NCBI RefSeq assembly: GCF_040649515.1
Contig: NZ_JBEZFP010000001.1
Location: 124,001 to 188,000 of the forward strand
Reading direction: 5' to 3'
From: Yinghuangia elevatio
GTDB lineage: Bacteria > Actinomycetota > Actinomycetes > Streptomycetales > Streptomycetaceae
DNA length: 64,000 nt
Shown: in pieces, positions 32,991-40,679 of the stretch
Position numbering within the stretch: position 1 is the stretch's first letter
Layout: each line of letters opens with the position of its first letter
Translations under genes and position numbers: made by a program
Notes under the pieces: generated by a model
What the model saw: only the letters and a program-made list of their open reading frames with translations
Told to the model about the DNA's origin: nothing
The model's database searches: none

Positions 32991-34180
32991 CCCGCCACCG
33001 CCGTCGGGAGCACCAGGAACTGCGCTCCGGGTCGAGGCAGTTCCGCACAGACCAGGCCGGTGGACGCGGGCCACACGGGGTCCCGGCCGGTTCCGTCGCG
33101 CAGCATGCGTTCGCGTACTCCCGCGACGCCCCGGTAGGCCGGAAGCCCGGCAGCGGTGACGTACTCGACCGTCTCGCACAACGCCTCCGGCCCGAGCCCT
33201 TCGGCCGCAAGCACCGTGCGCACCGCCTGATAGGCCGCCTCGGCCTGCGCGACGACGTCGTCCGCGGGGGCGGCCTCGCCCGTCCCCGGGTCGCGGCCGT
33301 CCAAGCCGGACAGGAAGAGCATGCCGCCCGCGCGGATCGCCGGGGTCCAGCCCATATCCCGCAAGTGGCCCCAGCCGTCGGGGAAGACGGCGCGTGGCGA
33401 GTGCACCGAGGCGACGATGTCGAGGGTGACTTGCGCGTGGCCGGCAAGCCCGGCCACGACGACCGTCGACGACGCGGGCGGGAGGCCGTCCGGACCCAGG
33501 AGTTCGCGCCGCATGCGCCGCATCTCGTCGACCTCGCCGGGCAGCACGTCCGGCGAGATGTTCTCGCGGACCGCGACCACCGATCCGAGCCCGAGGCCCG
33601 CCTTGCCCAGCCAGTCGGCTGCGGTCTCGACGCACCGCCGGTACTGGTCCACGGGTTTCTCGCCGGACGGGCCGAGCGGCGGCGCGGTCGGCACGTAGAC
33701 CTCCCCCTCGGGCGAGACTCGCAGTATCCGGTCGGCTATCGGCGTGGCGCCGCCCCCGCCGGTCACCGCACGCACCTCGATCTCCACGAGCGCGTCCCGG
33801 CGCAGCAGGGCATCCACCACCACGGTCGACGCGGGCGGCAGGTGCTCGCCGAAGACCTCGCGGCGTACCGCCTCGGCCTCGACGTAGTCGGCGAGACCCG
33901 CGGCGGTGAAGTTCTCCACGACGCGCGTGACGTCGGCGAACCCGAGGCCGACCGCGCCGAGGATGGCGGCGATCTTCGCGTACGCGGTCCGCACCTGGTC
34001 CTTCATGCCGCCCTTGACGACGATGCGGCCCGCTCCCGGGTCGTACTCGGACGCGGAGTGCCCGGACAGCACCGCCTCGGTACGCCCGTCCGGCAGCGTG
34101 CGCGCCAGGCCGAGCGAAAAGGTGTAACCGTCGTAGCGGAACCAGGGGAACTCCGCGGGGCGGACGGCCTCGTAGGTCAT
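32987..34180 (-). CDS. Triple RidA/YjgF-domain protein
   Basis: This 397-residue protein contains three RidA-like units: about 15-135 (ending PPASTVVVDALLRRDALVEIEVRAV), about 145-265 (ending PPASSTVVVAGLAGHAQVTLDIVASV) and about 275-397 (ending ELPRPGAQFLVLPTAVAG). RidA proteins are normally single-domain trimers that hydrolyse reactive enamines and imines, so a fused triple copy could mimic the trimer in one chain. The arginine that defines active RidA is not seen in any of the three units. The ATG overlaps the MmgE/PrpD stop and its stop overlaps the next GTG. Confidence 0.85.
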   Translation of the reverse strand: MTYEAVRPAEFPWFRYDGYTFSLGLARTLPDGRTEAVLSGHSASEYDPGAGRIVVKGGMKDQVRTAYAKIAAILGAVGLGFADVTRVVENFTAAGLADYVEAEAVRREVFGEHLPPASTVVVDALLRRDALVEIEVRAVTGGGGATPIADRILRVSPEGEVYVPTAPPLGPSGEKPVDQYRRCVETAADWLGKAGLGLGSVVAVRENISPDVLPGEVDEMRRMRRELLGPDGLPPASSTVVVAGLAGHAQVTLDIVASVHSPRAVFPDGWGHLRDMGWTPAIRAGGMLFLSGLDGRDPGTGEAAPADDVVAQAEAAYQAVRTVLAAEGLGPEALCETVEYVTAAGLPAYRGVAGVRERMLRDGTGRDPVWPASTGLVCAELPRPGAQFLVLPTAVAG

Positions 34181-35556
34181 CGCACGGTCTCCTTCCCGGC
34201 CACGACCTTGGCGGTGAGGTCGAGGAGCGGTCCGAGGGCGCGTACCGTACCCAACGAGCGGAGTTGCGCGGCCAGTTGCTCGGAGTCGGCGGTCATACCG
34301 CCGACGTTCGCGTGGAACTTCGCCATGAGGGTGTCCTCGGAGATCGATGTCGTCGCCGGCTCCTCGACGCGCAATTGGCGGCCGCTCCTGAAGCGCACGG
34401 TCAGCCGCCCCGGCTCGCTCGCGGCCGGCCCGCTGCCGCGGGTGTGGGCGAACCGGACGCGCTGGGCCAGCACGCTCAGTTGCGAGCGGCGCGTACAGCC
34501 CTCCGAGTACGTGTCCACGCCGACCGAGCCGTCCGTCAGCATGGCGGCGAGCGTCCAGGCGAGCGAGAACTTCGCCTCGTAGACGGTCCGGGGGAACGCT
34601 TTGTCCGGCGCGCACACCAGCGCCATCGTCTCCTTGGGCACGGTGACCTTGATGGTCTCGATGTCGGCCGCGGTGACACCTGCCGCGGCCATCTGCGTCA
34701 CTACGCGCTCGCCCGCGTTGAGCGTCGCGTGGATGAGCTGGCAGCACGGGTACGGCTTGGGCGTGATGCCCAGCAGTTCCCAGCGTTCGCCGAGCCCGCC
34801 GAGGACGTGGTGCTGCTGCACCGTGCGGTCGGTCAGTGCCCGGTACAGGCCGAACTCCCCCTCGAACACCGATTCCGGGCCGCTGGCACCGGCTGCCGCG
34901 AGCTTCGCCGCGAGGATGCCGTTGGATGCCGCCATGCCGGGGTGCAGTTGCTTGGTGGACGCTCCCGTGTTCAGGAACTCCAGCAGTCCGCCCGCCGAAC
35001 TCCCCGCGATACCGAGCGCGTTCACGGTGCGACGCACGTCCAGTCGCATGAGCCGCGCGCTCGTCAGCGCGGCGGCGAACACCCCGGCGACGCCGGTCGC
35101 GTGCAGCCCGCGCGCGTGGAACACATGGGGCACCGCCGCCGCGATGCGGCAGACCGTCTCCATCCCGGCGACGGCCGCGAGCAGCACCTCCGAGCCCGAG
35201 GAACGCATCTCCTGGCCGACCGCGAACGCCGCAGGCAGCACCGGTGCGGTGGCGTGTACGAGGCCGCCGGCGTGCGTGTCGTCGAAGTCCAGGGCGTGCA
35301 CCAGCGTGCCGTTGGCGAGCGCGGCCGCCGGCGCGGAGATACGCGGGCCGGAGGAACCGATGACGGAGGCCTTGCGCGGTCCGCCGAGCGCGGTGGCGAC
35401 GGCGAGCGCGGGTTCCGCCGCGCCCAGCCGGACGGCGGCGATGGCGGTGCCGACGCCGTCGAGGAGTTCGCGGCACGCGGCGTCGCGTACCTCGTCGGGC
35501 GTGTTGTCCTCGCCGAGTCCCAGTGCCCACAGCGTGAGGTGCGTCGCGGTGGTCAC
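34177..35556 (-). CDS. MmgE/PrpD family protein
   Basis: This 459-residue protein belongs to the MmgE/PrpD family (2-methylcitrate dehydratase, cis-aconitate decarboxylase and relatives). It shows ALDFDDTHAGGLVHATAPVLPAAFAVGQ, GLHATGVAGVFAAALTSARLM, and KPYPCCQLIHATLNAGE, all family landmarks. Members use no iron-sulfur cluster and act on branched hydroxy di- or tricarboxylates. Its GTG overlaps the stop of the 57-residue ORF, and its own stop overlaps the triple-RidA ATG. A dehydratase, decarboxylase or lyase step is likely; substrate unknown. Confidence 0.9.
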   Translation of the reverse strand: MTTATHLTLWALGLGEDNTPDEVRDAACRELLDGVGTAIAAVRLGAAEPALAVATALGGPRKASVIGSSGPRISAPAAALANGTLVHALDFDDTHAGGLVHATAPVLPAAFAVGQEMRSSGSEVLLAAVAGMETVCRIAAAVPHVFHARGLHATGVAGVFAAALTSARLMRLDVRRTVNALGIAGSSAGGLLEFLNTGASTKQLHPGMAASNGILAAKLAAAGASGPESVFEGEFGLYRALTDRTVQQHHVLGGLGERWELLGITPKPYPCCQLIHATLNAGERVVTQMAAAGVTAADIETIKVTVPKETMALVCAPDKAFPRTVYEAKFSLAWTLAAMLTDGSVGVDTYSEGCTRRSQLSVLAQRVRFAHTRGSGPAASEPGRLTVRFRSGRQLRVEEPATTSISEDTLMAKFHANVGGMTADSEQLAAQLRSLGTVRALGPLLDLTAKVVAGKETVR

Positions 35557-35726
35557 GCCGCCACCTCCGCGACGGCAACGGGTCCGGCGACCGGTCCGGC
35601 GACCGGCGCGGCGAAGGTGTGCGGGTCTCGTCCGCCCGTGCCCGTGCGGGCGTTCTCGGGCGGCACGGCCGCACTGCTGTGCCGCGGCAAGGCCGCGGCG
35701 TTCTCCTGCGGCCGAGCCGCGTTCAT
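35553..35726 (-). CDS. 57-residue ORF linking two operon genes
   Basis: This ORF is bounded by 4-bp overlaps on both sides: its ATG overlaps the LLM oxidoreductase TGA (ATGA), and its TGA overlaps the MmgE/PrpD GTG (GTGA). The product begins MNAARPQENAAALPRHSSAA and ends AGPVAGPVAVAEVAA. It is Ala/Pro/Gly-rich with a short PVAGPVAGPVA repeat and shows no known domain or signal. It may be a translated coupling segment rather than a working protein, but its position argues that ribosomes cross it. Confidence 0.55.
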   Translation of the reverse strand: MNAARPQENAAALPRHSSAAVPPENARTGTGGRDPHTFAAPVAGPVAGPVAVAEVAA

Positions 35727-36763
35727 GAGCACTCCCGGGACAGTTCGGCGATCAGGGCGATGACGCGTTCCTGGGCGGCGCGGATCTCCGGTGCGGACAG
35801 ACCGTGGGTCGGCGGGGTCAACTTGACCGTGTCGGCGAGGCCCTCGTACGCGAGCACCCGGTCGCGCACCTCGGCCAGAGGCCCGGTGAGCGTCAGGGCG
35901 TCGGTCATGCGGGCGGGCACCGCGCCGGCGAGCCCGTCGGCGCCGGCCCCCGCCCGGAACCGGTCCACGACCGCGGCCTGTTCGGCGCCGAGGCCGTGGA
36001 AGTCGAACAGGTCTGCGTACGTCCGCACCGACGCGTAGAACCCCACCAGCCCCGCCGCACGACCGCGGGCGGTGTCCCGGTCCCGGTCGATCGAGCAGCA
36101 GGCCGACACCACGACGTCGAAGTCCGCGCGCTCGCGCCCGCTCTGCCGCAGCCCCTCGTCGACGCGCGGCAGCAGGCGGTCCTTGAGATACGCGGGCGAG
36201 CACAGTTCGTGGGAGATCCAGCCGTCGCCGACGCGCGCGGCGCAGCGGGTCATCGCGGGACCGACGCCCGCCAGGTAGACGGGGATGCGCGGGCGGCGTA
36301 CCGGGAACGGGCGCTGGTACCCGCGGATGCGCAGCCGTGCCAAGTCCCCGCCGGCATGGATCGGTTCCCCTGTCGTGCACTGCTCGGTGAACGCGCGGAT
36401 GCACGCGACCGTCTCGGCCAGGCGCCGCACCGGGTGCTCGAAGTCGACGCCGTGCCAGTCCTCGTTGAGCCGCCGCACGCCGCTGCCGAGTCCGAGGATG
36501 AAGCGCCCGTCGGTGAGTTCGTCGAGGTCGAGCGCCTCCAGCGCGGTGGTCGTCGGCGAGCGGGCGAACGCCAGGGCGATCCCGGTGCCGATGTGCGCGG
36601 TGTCGGTGGCCTCGGCGATCGCCGCGGCGGCGATGGTCGCGCTGCGGTGCAGTTCGGGCACCCACAGGACTTTCGCACCGGCGTCCTCGGCGGCCGCGGC
36701 GGCATCGCGCAGTTCGCCCAGGGTCTCGCCCCAGGGGCCGTACGTGATGCGCAGCCGGGTCAC
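35723..36763 (-). CDS. LLM-class oxidoreductase (F420-dependent or flavin type)
   Basis: This 346-residue TIM-barrel protein belongs to the luciferase-like superfamily. It has VLWVPELHRSATIAAAAIAEATD, HIGTGIALAFARSPTTTALEALDLDELTDGRFILGLGSG and WHGVDFEHPVRRLAE, features of the F420-dependent subgroup. The GTG at 36763 (VTRLRITYGPW) has GGAGG 8 bases upstream, unlike the longer start at 36796. It is the first gene of the acyl-CoA operon, so it may carry out an initial oxidation or reduction of the substrate. Cofactor and reaction are inferred from the family. Confidence 0.88.
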   Translation of the reverse strand: MTRLRITYGPWGETLGELRDAAAAAEDAGAKVLWVPELHRSATIAAAAIAEATDTAHIGTGIALAFARSPTTTALEALDLDELTDGRFILGLGSGVRRLNEDWHGVDFEHPVRRLAETVACIRAFTEQCTTGEPIHAGGDLARLRIRGYQRPFPVRRPRIPVYLAGVGPAMTRCAARVGDGWISHELCSPAYLKDRLLPRVDEGLRQSGRERADFDVVVSACCSIDRDRDTARGRAAGLVGFYASVRTYADLFDFHGLGAEQAAVVDRFRAGAGADGLAGAVPARMTDALTLTGPLAEVRDRVLAYEGLADTVKLTPPTHGLSAPEIRAAQERVIALIAELSRECS

Positions 36764-36931
36764 CGGACGAACCTCCGTCGTGCGAGCGGGAGTCACCTTG
36801 TGGCGCGGAGCGGCCCACGGTTTCAGTTGTGCCCGGGACGGGTCCCGGTGCCGCCGCCCGTGTACCGCGGACCCCGGTACCGCCCCGGTCTTCGCCGTTC
36901 CGTTTCGGGTTCTACCCAGTCGGGCGGAGGA

Positions 36932-38479
36932 TCACCGCACGATGCCCTGGGCACGTGCGGCGGCGAGCCACTGCGGGAACTCGCCGAGCAGGCGGTCGTA
37001 CAGCTCCGCGTCGCTCACCGCGTCGAAGTCGTCGACGCGGAAGAAGCCCGCGTTGTCGACGATGCGGCCGGGCATCGTGTCGAAGCGCTCCAAGATGCCG
37101 TACTCGGCGCGGCCGAGGCCGACGAACTGCCAGAAGATCGGGAGGTGTGCGGCCCGGGTCAGCAGCTCGGAGATCTGGCGGCTGCGGTTGACGCCGCCGT
37201 CCGAGTAGAAGATCACCAGCACGGGGTCGCCGGGCTGCGCCGAGTAGAAGTCCATGATGTCGCGGATGACCAGCGGCTCGTTGTTGCCGCCGCGCACCCC
37301 GGACAGGTGGTCCGGGTAGCGCTCGCCGCCGCCCGGCAGCGGCGGCAACTGGCCGTGCCGCGACGAGATGTAGACGTTGGCGTCGATCCAGCGGGCCAGG
37401 TCCGGCAGCCGCAGCGACGGCAGCCGCGCGAAGTCGTCGGCGAAGATCCACGCGTCGAGGGCGCCGTCGACGTCGAGCTTGGCGGCCACCGGCGCCATGC
37501 GCTCCATGAGGCGGCCGACCGTGCCGCCGCCGTACAACTGCCGCATCGAGCCCGACCGGTCCAGCACCACCGCGACCCGCGCCCGGACGCCGGTGATGCC
37601 CTTCTTCTCCAGCGTGACGCGCACCGTCTCCTTGCGGAGCGACACCAACGAGCCCATCGTGGGCGGCAGTCCGGCCGTGTCCGGGTCGGTCGCCGGGTTC
37701 GGCAGGCGCATGGTCGTGTCGTCGGCGTACGCGGGCGCGACCCAGCCGCCCGCGGGCGCGGGCGGCGTGACCGGCAGCACCCCCGGAGGCGCGGTCGGCT
37801 GGGCGGGCGGGGCCGCGGCCGGGGGAACGTGGAAGCCGGGCGCCGCGGGCGCCGGCACCCCGAACGCGGGGGCTGGAGCCGGAGTCGGAGCCGGAACGGG
37901 GGCGGGGGCAGGCGCGGGTACCGGGGCGGCCTGCTGTGCTGCCGCGTCGGCGTCGTCCTCGGCGATCGTCACGCCGTAGTCCGACGCGAGACCGGCCAGG
38001 CCCGAGTCGTAGCCCTGTCCGATGGCCCGCAGCTTCCAGCCGCCCTGGCGGCGGTAGATCTCGCCGAGCACGAGCACCGTCTCGGTGCCGCGGGCCTCGA
38101 CCGGGTACGTCGCGAGCTGCGTGCCCGACGCGTCCACCAGGTCGAGGGCGAGTCCGGTGACCGAGCCGAACGTCCCCGCGTGCACCGAGGCCGCCACCAC
38201 GACGCGGTCGATGGTGTCCGGGAGGTCGGCGGGGCGTACCGCGAGGTACTCCGTGCCCGCCCGTCCGACGTGGTGGGCCACGGCACCGCCCGCCGCCTGC
38301 GGCTGGTTGTAGAAGACGAAGTCGTCGTCGGAGCGCACGCGTCCGGCCGCGGTGACGAGGAGCGCGGAGGCGTCCACGGCGGAGCCGCCGTAGCCGTGCG
38401 CGCCCGCGGCCCAGCGGACCACGAGGGTGAGGTCCCCCGCGGGGACGGGAACGTTGGCACCGGCGATGAGGGTCGTCAT
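36932..38479 (-). CDS. TerD-domain / von Willebrand factor A fusion protein (copy 2)
   Basis: This 515-residue protein is a paralogue of the one at 18633-20087. The N-terminal TerD-like domain (1 to about 170: DDDFVFYNQPQ, GEIYRRQGGWKLRAIGQGYDSGLAGLASDYG) is followed by a very Pro/Ala-rich linker (about 180-270) and a C-terminal vWA domain with DRSGSM and FYSDGGVNRSRQI. Both copies end in a conserved stretch (FWQFVGLGRA, ERFDTMPGR, DNxGFF, SDAELYDRLL.EFP). Such proteins are linked with tellurite and oxidative stress and bind calcium. Monocistronic, upstream of the acyl-CoA operon. Confidence 0.88.
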   Translation of the reverse strand: MTTLIAGANVPVPAGDLTLVVRWAAGAHGYGGSAVDASALLVTAAGRVRSDDDFVFYNQPQAAGGAVAHHVGRAGTEYLAVRPADLPDTIDRVVVAASVHAGTFGSVTGLALDLVDASGTQLATYPVEARGTETVLVLGEIYRRQGGWKLRAIGQGYDSGLAGLASDYGVTIAEDDADAAAQQAAPVPAPAPAPVPAPTPAPAPAFGVPAPAAPGFHVPPAAAPPAQPTAPPGVLPVTPPAPAGGWVAPAYADDTTMRLPNPATDPDTAGLPPTMGSLVSLRKETVRVTLEKKGITGVRARVAVVLDRSGSMRQLYGGGTVGRLMERMAPVAAKLDVDGALDAWIFADDFARLPSLRLPDLARWIDANVYISSRHGQLPPLPGGGERYPDHLSGVRGGNNEPLVIRDIMDFYSAQPGDPVLVIFYSDGGVNRSRQISELLTRAAHLPIFWQFVGLGRAEYGILERFDTMPGRIVDNAGFFRVDDFDAVSDAELYDRLLGEFPQWLAAARAQGIVR

Positions 38480-38592
38480 GGACAGAAGTGTTACCGCCTT
38501 GGGGCCTCTGCCGCCGCCAGGGTCCGGAATTCAGACGTCCGGATGAAGCCGAATCGGCGGTGACGGGCTGTCGGACCGGACATGACGGGCCG

Positions 38593-39036
38593 TCAGGAGA
38601 CCCGGCGCTCGTTGATGAGCGTGCGCTTGGTGCAGACGCCGTCCTCAAACCACTGCCATACGCGCGAGCGCTTCGTCCCGGTTTCGTCGAGTTGGATCAT
38701 CTCGTAGAAGAACCCGTTGGGGTCGTCCTTGCGCGTCCAGGTCAGGCAGATCGTGCGCTCGTCGACCTCCCAGGCCCGGCCGTTGATGCGGTCGGTGTCG
38801 AACCAGATGTTGCGGTCCTTGTAGGCGGCCGGAAAGTGGTTGACCTCCGTCCGGCCGTCGGGCCAGGTGTACGTGTTCACCTGGTAGTACGGCCATTCGC
38901 CGTCCGCCGGGAACGTGCAGGCGAGGTGCGTCGCGTGCCGGTCGGTCACGTTGCCTTCGGCGTCGACCCAGATGTACTCGCCTTCCCACTCACCCTCGTG
39001 GCGGGCGAGCAGCGGCATCTCGTCCTTGATGGACAT
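38593..39036 (-). CDS. DUF3598-like lipocalin-type protein
   Basis: This 147-residue protein is a beta-rich, Trp-rich polypeptide: MPLLARHEGEWEGEYIWVDAEGNV, ADGEWPYYQVNTYTWPDG, WEVDERTICLTWTRKDDPNGFFYEMIQLD. The pattern resembles the calycin/DUF3598 fold, which binds small hydrophobic ligands. It lies 104 bp after the aldehyde dehydrogenase stop, same strand. A short tandem-repeat stretch separates the two. Function unknown. Confidence 0.65.
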   Translation of the reverse strand: MSIKDEMPLLARHEGEWEGEYIWVDAEGNVTDRHATHLACTFPADGEWPYYQVNTYTWPDGRTEVNHFPAAYKDRNIWFDTDRINGRAWEVDERTICLTWTRKDDPNGFFYEMIQLDETGTKRSRVWQWFEDGVCTKRTLINERRVS

Positions 39037-39056
39037 CCGTACCCTCTCGTTGTCGA

Positions 39057-39140
39057 CAGTGGCCAGGCGCGTCGGTGCGCCAGGACGTCAGTGCGCCAAG
39101 GCGTCGGTGCGCCAGTACGTGCGTGCCAGTACGTGCGTGC
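39057..39140. repeat. Short degenerate tandem repeats between the DUF3598-like and aldehyde dehydrogenase genes
   Basis: A unit close to GCGTCGGTGCGCCAG recurs about four times, then GTACGTGCGTGCCA twice. It fills most of the intergenic gap. Confidence 0.7.
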
Positions 39141-40679
39141 TCAGTCGTCGGTGTCCCACCACCACGGGTCGTCGACCGGGCCGCGGTTGACCAGGAACGC
39201 CTGGCGGCGCAGGAACCGGCGGATCGACGCCGCCCCCATGCGCGACGCGCCGAGGCCGGAGAAGCCGAACGACTGCTTCTCGCCTTCGTGGACGAACGCC
39301 GTCAGGCCCGCGTCGTTGATGCTGACCGCGCCGGAACGCAGGCGGCGGGCGACGGCAAGGGCAGATTCCTCGTCGGCGGCGAACACGGCGGCGGACAGGC
39401 CGTACTGCGAGTCGTCGGCCAGCCGGACCGCGTCGTCCGCGTCGTGGAACGGCATCAGCGGTATGACCGGCCCGAACGTCTCCTCGGTCATCACGCGCAT
39501 CCCATGGTGCACGGCGGTGAGCACAGTCGGCCGACACCACAGACCGCCGCCCAACTCCTCGACCTCACCGCCGGTCAACGCGACCGCGCCCTGGGCGTAC
39601 GCGTCGTCGAGATGCGCGCGGACCACCTCCGCCTGCGCGGGGTCGATGATCGGGCCGAGTTGGCCGCTGTCCAGGTCCGGCCACGCGAGGCCCACCTTGG
39701 CCGCGCGGTCGGACAGCAGGCCGGTGAACTCGTCGAAGACCTTGCGGTGCACGTAGACGCGTTCGATCGACAGGCACGACTGCCCGGTGTTCGCGGTCGC
39801 GCCCCACAGGACCGCCGAGGCCGCCCGGGCGAGGTCGGCACCCTGCATGACGATCGCCGGGTCCTTGCCGCCGAGTTCGAGGTAGGCGGGGATGAACGCG
39901 CGGGCGGCCTGCTCCGCGACCGCACGGCCGGTCGGCACCGATCCGGTGAAGCACACCGCGTCGACCCGGTCGACCAGGGCCGCGCCCACCTCGGGGCCGC
40001 CCTCGACCAGGCCGACGACGGCGGCGAGTTCCGGGACGGCGTCGAGAGTGCGCCGCAGCGGCCCGAGGAACCGCGGGGTGACCTCGCTGGGCTTGACGAC
40101 CGCCGCGCAGCCCGCGGCCAGCGCGGGGAGCAGGTCGATCGTGCCGAGCAGGAGCGGGAAGTTCCACGGGCTGATGACGCCGACGAGGGGGTACGGGCGG
40201 GCGCCGGAACGTACCGCGATCCAGGGGAGGGAGGTCGTCGTGTCGCCGTCGCCGACGACGCTGCCCGTGCCCCGGCCCGTGCCGATGCCGGTGCCGATGG
40301 GCGAGTCGTGGTCGGTGATCGCGGCGGTCCAGCGGGCGATGCCGCTCAGCAGGACCTGGACCTCCATGACGGACTCGGTGCGGCGTCCGGTGTCGTGCAG
40401 CAACGCGGCCACCATGTCGTCCTGCCGTGCCGCGATTTCGCGGGACCAGCGGCGGAGCGCGTCGGCACGGCCGGCGGGGCCCAATGCCTCCCATGCGGGC
40501 TGGGCGGCCCGCAGGCGGGCGACTTCGGCGTCCAGGCCCTCGGGGGTGGGCGGGCACAGTGCGCGCTCGTCCTGGCCCGTACGCGGGTTCCGTACGCGCA
40601 ACTCCGCGTCGCGGGCGAACCCGGCGGCGGAACCGCGGGCGGCGCTGCCCTTGGGACTGTTGGCCGGGCTGCCGGTCAT
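39141..40679 (-). CDS. NAD(P)-dependent aldehyde dehydrogenase
   Basis: This 512-residue enzyme oxidises an aldehyde to the acid (or acyl-CoA). It has the nucleophile C302 (ANTGQSCLSIERVY), general base E268 (YLELGGKDP), ISPWNFPLLL for cofactor binding, and EETFGPVIPLMPF. The N-terminal 25 residues are low complexity. Its ATG overlaps the stop of the nitrilase-fold gene (ATGA). Pairing with an amidase or nitrilase is common in amine and nitrile catabolism, and the acyl-CoA operon lies downstream. Confidence 0.93.
   Translation of the reverse strand: MTGSPANSPKGSAARGSAAGFARDAELRVRNPRTGQDERALCPPTPEGLDAEVARLRAAQPAWEALGPAGRADALRRWSREIAARQDDMVAALLHDTGRRTESVMEVQVLLSGIARWTAAITDHDSPIGTGIGTGRGTGSVVGDGDTTTSLPWIAVRSGARPYPLVGVISPWNFPLLLGTIDLLPALAAGCAAVVKPSEVTPRFLGPLRRTLDAVPELAAVVGLVEGGPEVGAALVDRVDAVCFTGSVPTGRAVAEQAARAFIPAYLELGGKDPAIVMQGADLARAASAVLWGATANTGQSCLSIERVYVHRKVFDEFTGLLSDRAAKVGLAWPDLDSGQLGPIIDPAQAEVVRAHLDDAYAQGAVALTGGEVEELGGGLWCRPTVLTAVHHGMRVMTEETFGPVIPLMPFHDADDAVRLADDSQYGLSAAVFAADEESALAVARRLRSGAVSINDAGLTAFVHEGEKQSFGFSGLGASRMGAASIRRFLRRQAFLVNRGPVDDPWWWDTDD

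Noticed and set aside
35723..36796. Longer LLM oxidoreductase start at 36796
   Set aside because: No ribosome binding site there, whereas GTG 36763 has GGAGG at a good distance and begins the barrel fold.
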